From Salminus brasiliensis (lineage: Eukaryota; Chordata; Actinopteri; Characiformes; Bryconidae): a stretch of DNA of 64,000 nt. The notes beneath the pieces are model-generated. The model worked only from the letters and a program-made list of their open reading frames with translations, ran no database searches and was not told the DNA's origin. Of the stretch, positions 62,641-64,000 are shown in pieces. Every line of letters starts with the position of its first letter. The first letter of the stretch is position 1. The stretch lies in contig NC_132881.1 in the NCBI RefSeq assembly GCF_030463535.1, forward strand, positions 4,788,026-4,852,025. The letters are read 5' to 3'. Made by a program: the position numbers and the translations under genes.

Positions 62641-63686
62641 TCCTATTGAGTCTACTACTTTACTCCTCTCTCATTAGCATTGCGCTATATAGGGGAGCCT
62701 ATTTATTATGCTAGTTTATAGCATCATTAGCATTGCACTATATATGGGATCCTATTGAGTCTACTAGTTTCATTCTCCCTCATTAGCATTGCATTATATA
62801 GGGGAGCCTATTGAGTCTACTAGTTTACTGCTCCCTTATTAGCATTGCGCTATATAGGGAGCCTATTTAGTCTACTAGTTTACTCCTCCCTCATTGGCAT
62901 TGCATTATATAGGGGAGCCTATTGAGTCTACTAGTTTACTCCTCACTCATTGGCATTGCATTATATAGGGGAGCCTATTGAGTCTACTAGTTTACTTCTC
63001 CCTCATTAGCATTGCATTATATAGGGGAGCCTATTGAGTCTACTAGTTTACTGCTCCCTTATTAGCATTGGGCTATATAGGGAGCCTATTGAGTCTACTA
63101 GTTTACTCCTCCCTTATTAGCATTGTGCTATATAGGGAGCCTATTGAGTCTACAAGTTTACTCCTCCCTCATTAGCATTGCGCTATATAGGGGGGTCCAT
63201 TTAGTTTAAGTAACACTTGTATAAGTGTAGAAGTGTAGTGAAGTTCACCTGATTAACTCCACACCTGCATCACAGAGCTGTGCTATTATATAACTGGCCT
63301 ATAAAGCTATACCAAAAAGCACTGACCCAAAGCGTGTGACCCACTGAACAGACCTGGGAGGACCCTCCAGGTCACACACTGATCGCTGGTAGATCAGAGC
63401 TGTTACCATAAATGTGAAGCCTAGTGTTAAAGTGCTGGCTGGTTCTCTCAGGGTGGGTCTGGGTGTGTAAGGATGCTGTTCTTCTTTATGGAGAGAAATT
63501 CACAGCAGTTTATGTTCTGATTCTGGTGTTTCTAACCGAGACACAGAGCTTAAGATTGAGAGGTTTGGGTCTTCACAGTGAAATGAGCTTCAGTATAAAC
63601 TGATAAACAGAAAAACCAACTTCTACTAATCACCTGAAATGATGAACCAGACTTCAAACTCATGGTAGAGTGGGAGGAGTTTGCAT
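61582..63686 (-). repeat. Inner zone of axis 3, inverted relative to axis 1
   Basis: Between the mirrored TAATGAAGT junctions of C and D lies the reverse complement of 52326-54281. CACCTGGATCTTTGTAC, the right-hand neighbour of the junction at axis 1, is on the left here; TTTGCATAATGAAG is on the right. Within each inner zone, CACTAGGCTTCAC occurs at both ends in opposite orientation, so the mirror symmetry continues almost to the minisatellite. Confidence 0.85.
62110..63200 (-). repeat. 57-bp minisatellite at mirror axis 3, about 20 copies
   Basis: The reverse complement of the array at 52825-53755 (CTCATTAGCATTGCGCTATA then TAGGGGAGCC, CTAGTTTACTCC). The midpoint near 62655 matches the midpoint of the C and D junctions (about 62634). 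A subset of units carries TTATTATGCTAGTTTATAGC, a local variant that recurs every second or third unit. Confidence 0.9.
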
Positions 63687-64000
63687 AATGAAGTCGCCAT
63701 AACTGATAAAACTAGTTCTAACATACTTACAGCTTCATAACAGAGGAAGGGTATAAGTTTGGGTCTAGTGTTACTGGTTTCATTGGCCCAAATTTACTCT
63801 TTCTTGCTCTCCACCCTTTGTGGGTGTAGGCCGGAGGCGCCTGGGCCCCGAAATTGGAAGGCCAGATGTGCCTGGGTTCTGCGCGCGGAGGCCCCGACGC
63901 TGGAAGGCCGGAGGCGTCTCGGCTCCCCCAGCGGAGGCCCCGACGCTGGAAGGCCGGAGGCGTCTCGGCTCCCCCAGCGGAGGCCCCGACGCTGGAAGGC
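63686..64000 (-). repeat. Palindromic array unit D (minus orientation, cut by window end)
   Basis: CATAACTGATAAAACTAG and CATACTTACAGCTTCATAAC, followed by the GC-rich 46-bp repeat (at least three copies from about 63835). Matches the start of unit B from 54281 and continues past the window. Confidence 0.85.

Noticed and set aside
48000..64000. LTR retrotransposon or Polinton-type giant element
   Set aside because: No reverse transcriptase, integrase, protease or DNA polymerase motif was found in any frame, and the arms are inverted repeatedly and not present as two direct terminal repeats.

Overview
The window looks like nuclear DNA of a bony fish. The only convincing protein-coding gene is a three-exon Emx-class homeobox gene with canonical GT-AG introns. 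Everything else is non-coding: long AT-rich stretches, many simple repeats, and small transposon families of the kind usual in teleosts (Tc1/mariner relics and MITEs, a PIF/Harbinger-type MITE, a tRNA-derived SINE). The repeat families suggest an otophysan (characin, catfish or cyprinid relative), but this is an impression and not a measurement.

Layout. Positions 1-33.7 kb are a gene desert downstream (3') of the homeobox gene. It holds microsatellites, dispersed repeats, a Tc1-like transposase relic near 19.5 kb, a second DLNPxE-type transposase fragment near 6.1 kb, two copies of a SINE-bearing segment near 15.8 and 18.0 kb, a 125-bp degenerate tandem array at 10.4-11.3 kb, and repeat-poor islands rich in TAAT/ATTA cores that are plausible enhancers. 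Positions 33.7-36.4 kb hold the likely 3' UTR and an adjacent repeat-poor stretch. The Emx gene runs on the minus strand: exon 1 at 40612-40180, exon 2 at 38552-38368, exon 3 at 36586-36419, giving 261 codons. The protein is clearly of Emx2/Emx3 type and not Emx1; emx3 is preferred. A CpG-rich first exon and promoter follow to about 41.5 kb.

Upstream of the gene, 41.8-45.1 kb is AT-rich and full of trinucleotide repeats. From 45.25 to 47.37 kb lies a pure 24-bp minisatellite of about 88 copies that creates spurious reading frames of up to 728 codons.

The most unusual part is 48.0-64.0 kb: an alternating head-to-head and tail-to-tail array of a non-coding unit of about 4.6 kb. Mirror axes lie near 53.3, 57.95 and 62.64 kb. 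Two of the axes are occupied by the same 57-bp minisatellite, in opposite orientations, and the arms carry a 46-bp GC-rich minisatellite. No transposase, reverse transcriptase or other recognisable protein was found in it. It runs off the right edge of the window.

Functionally, the window is one developmental transcription factor gene in a large regulatory desert whose upstream side has been invaded by tandem and palindromic repeats.
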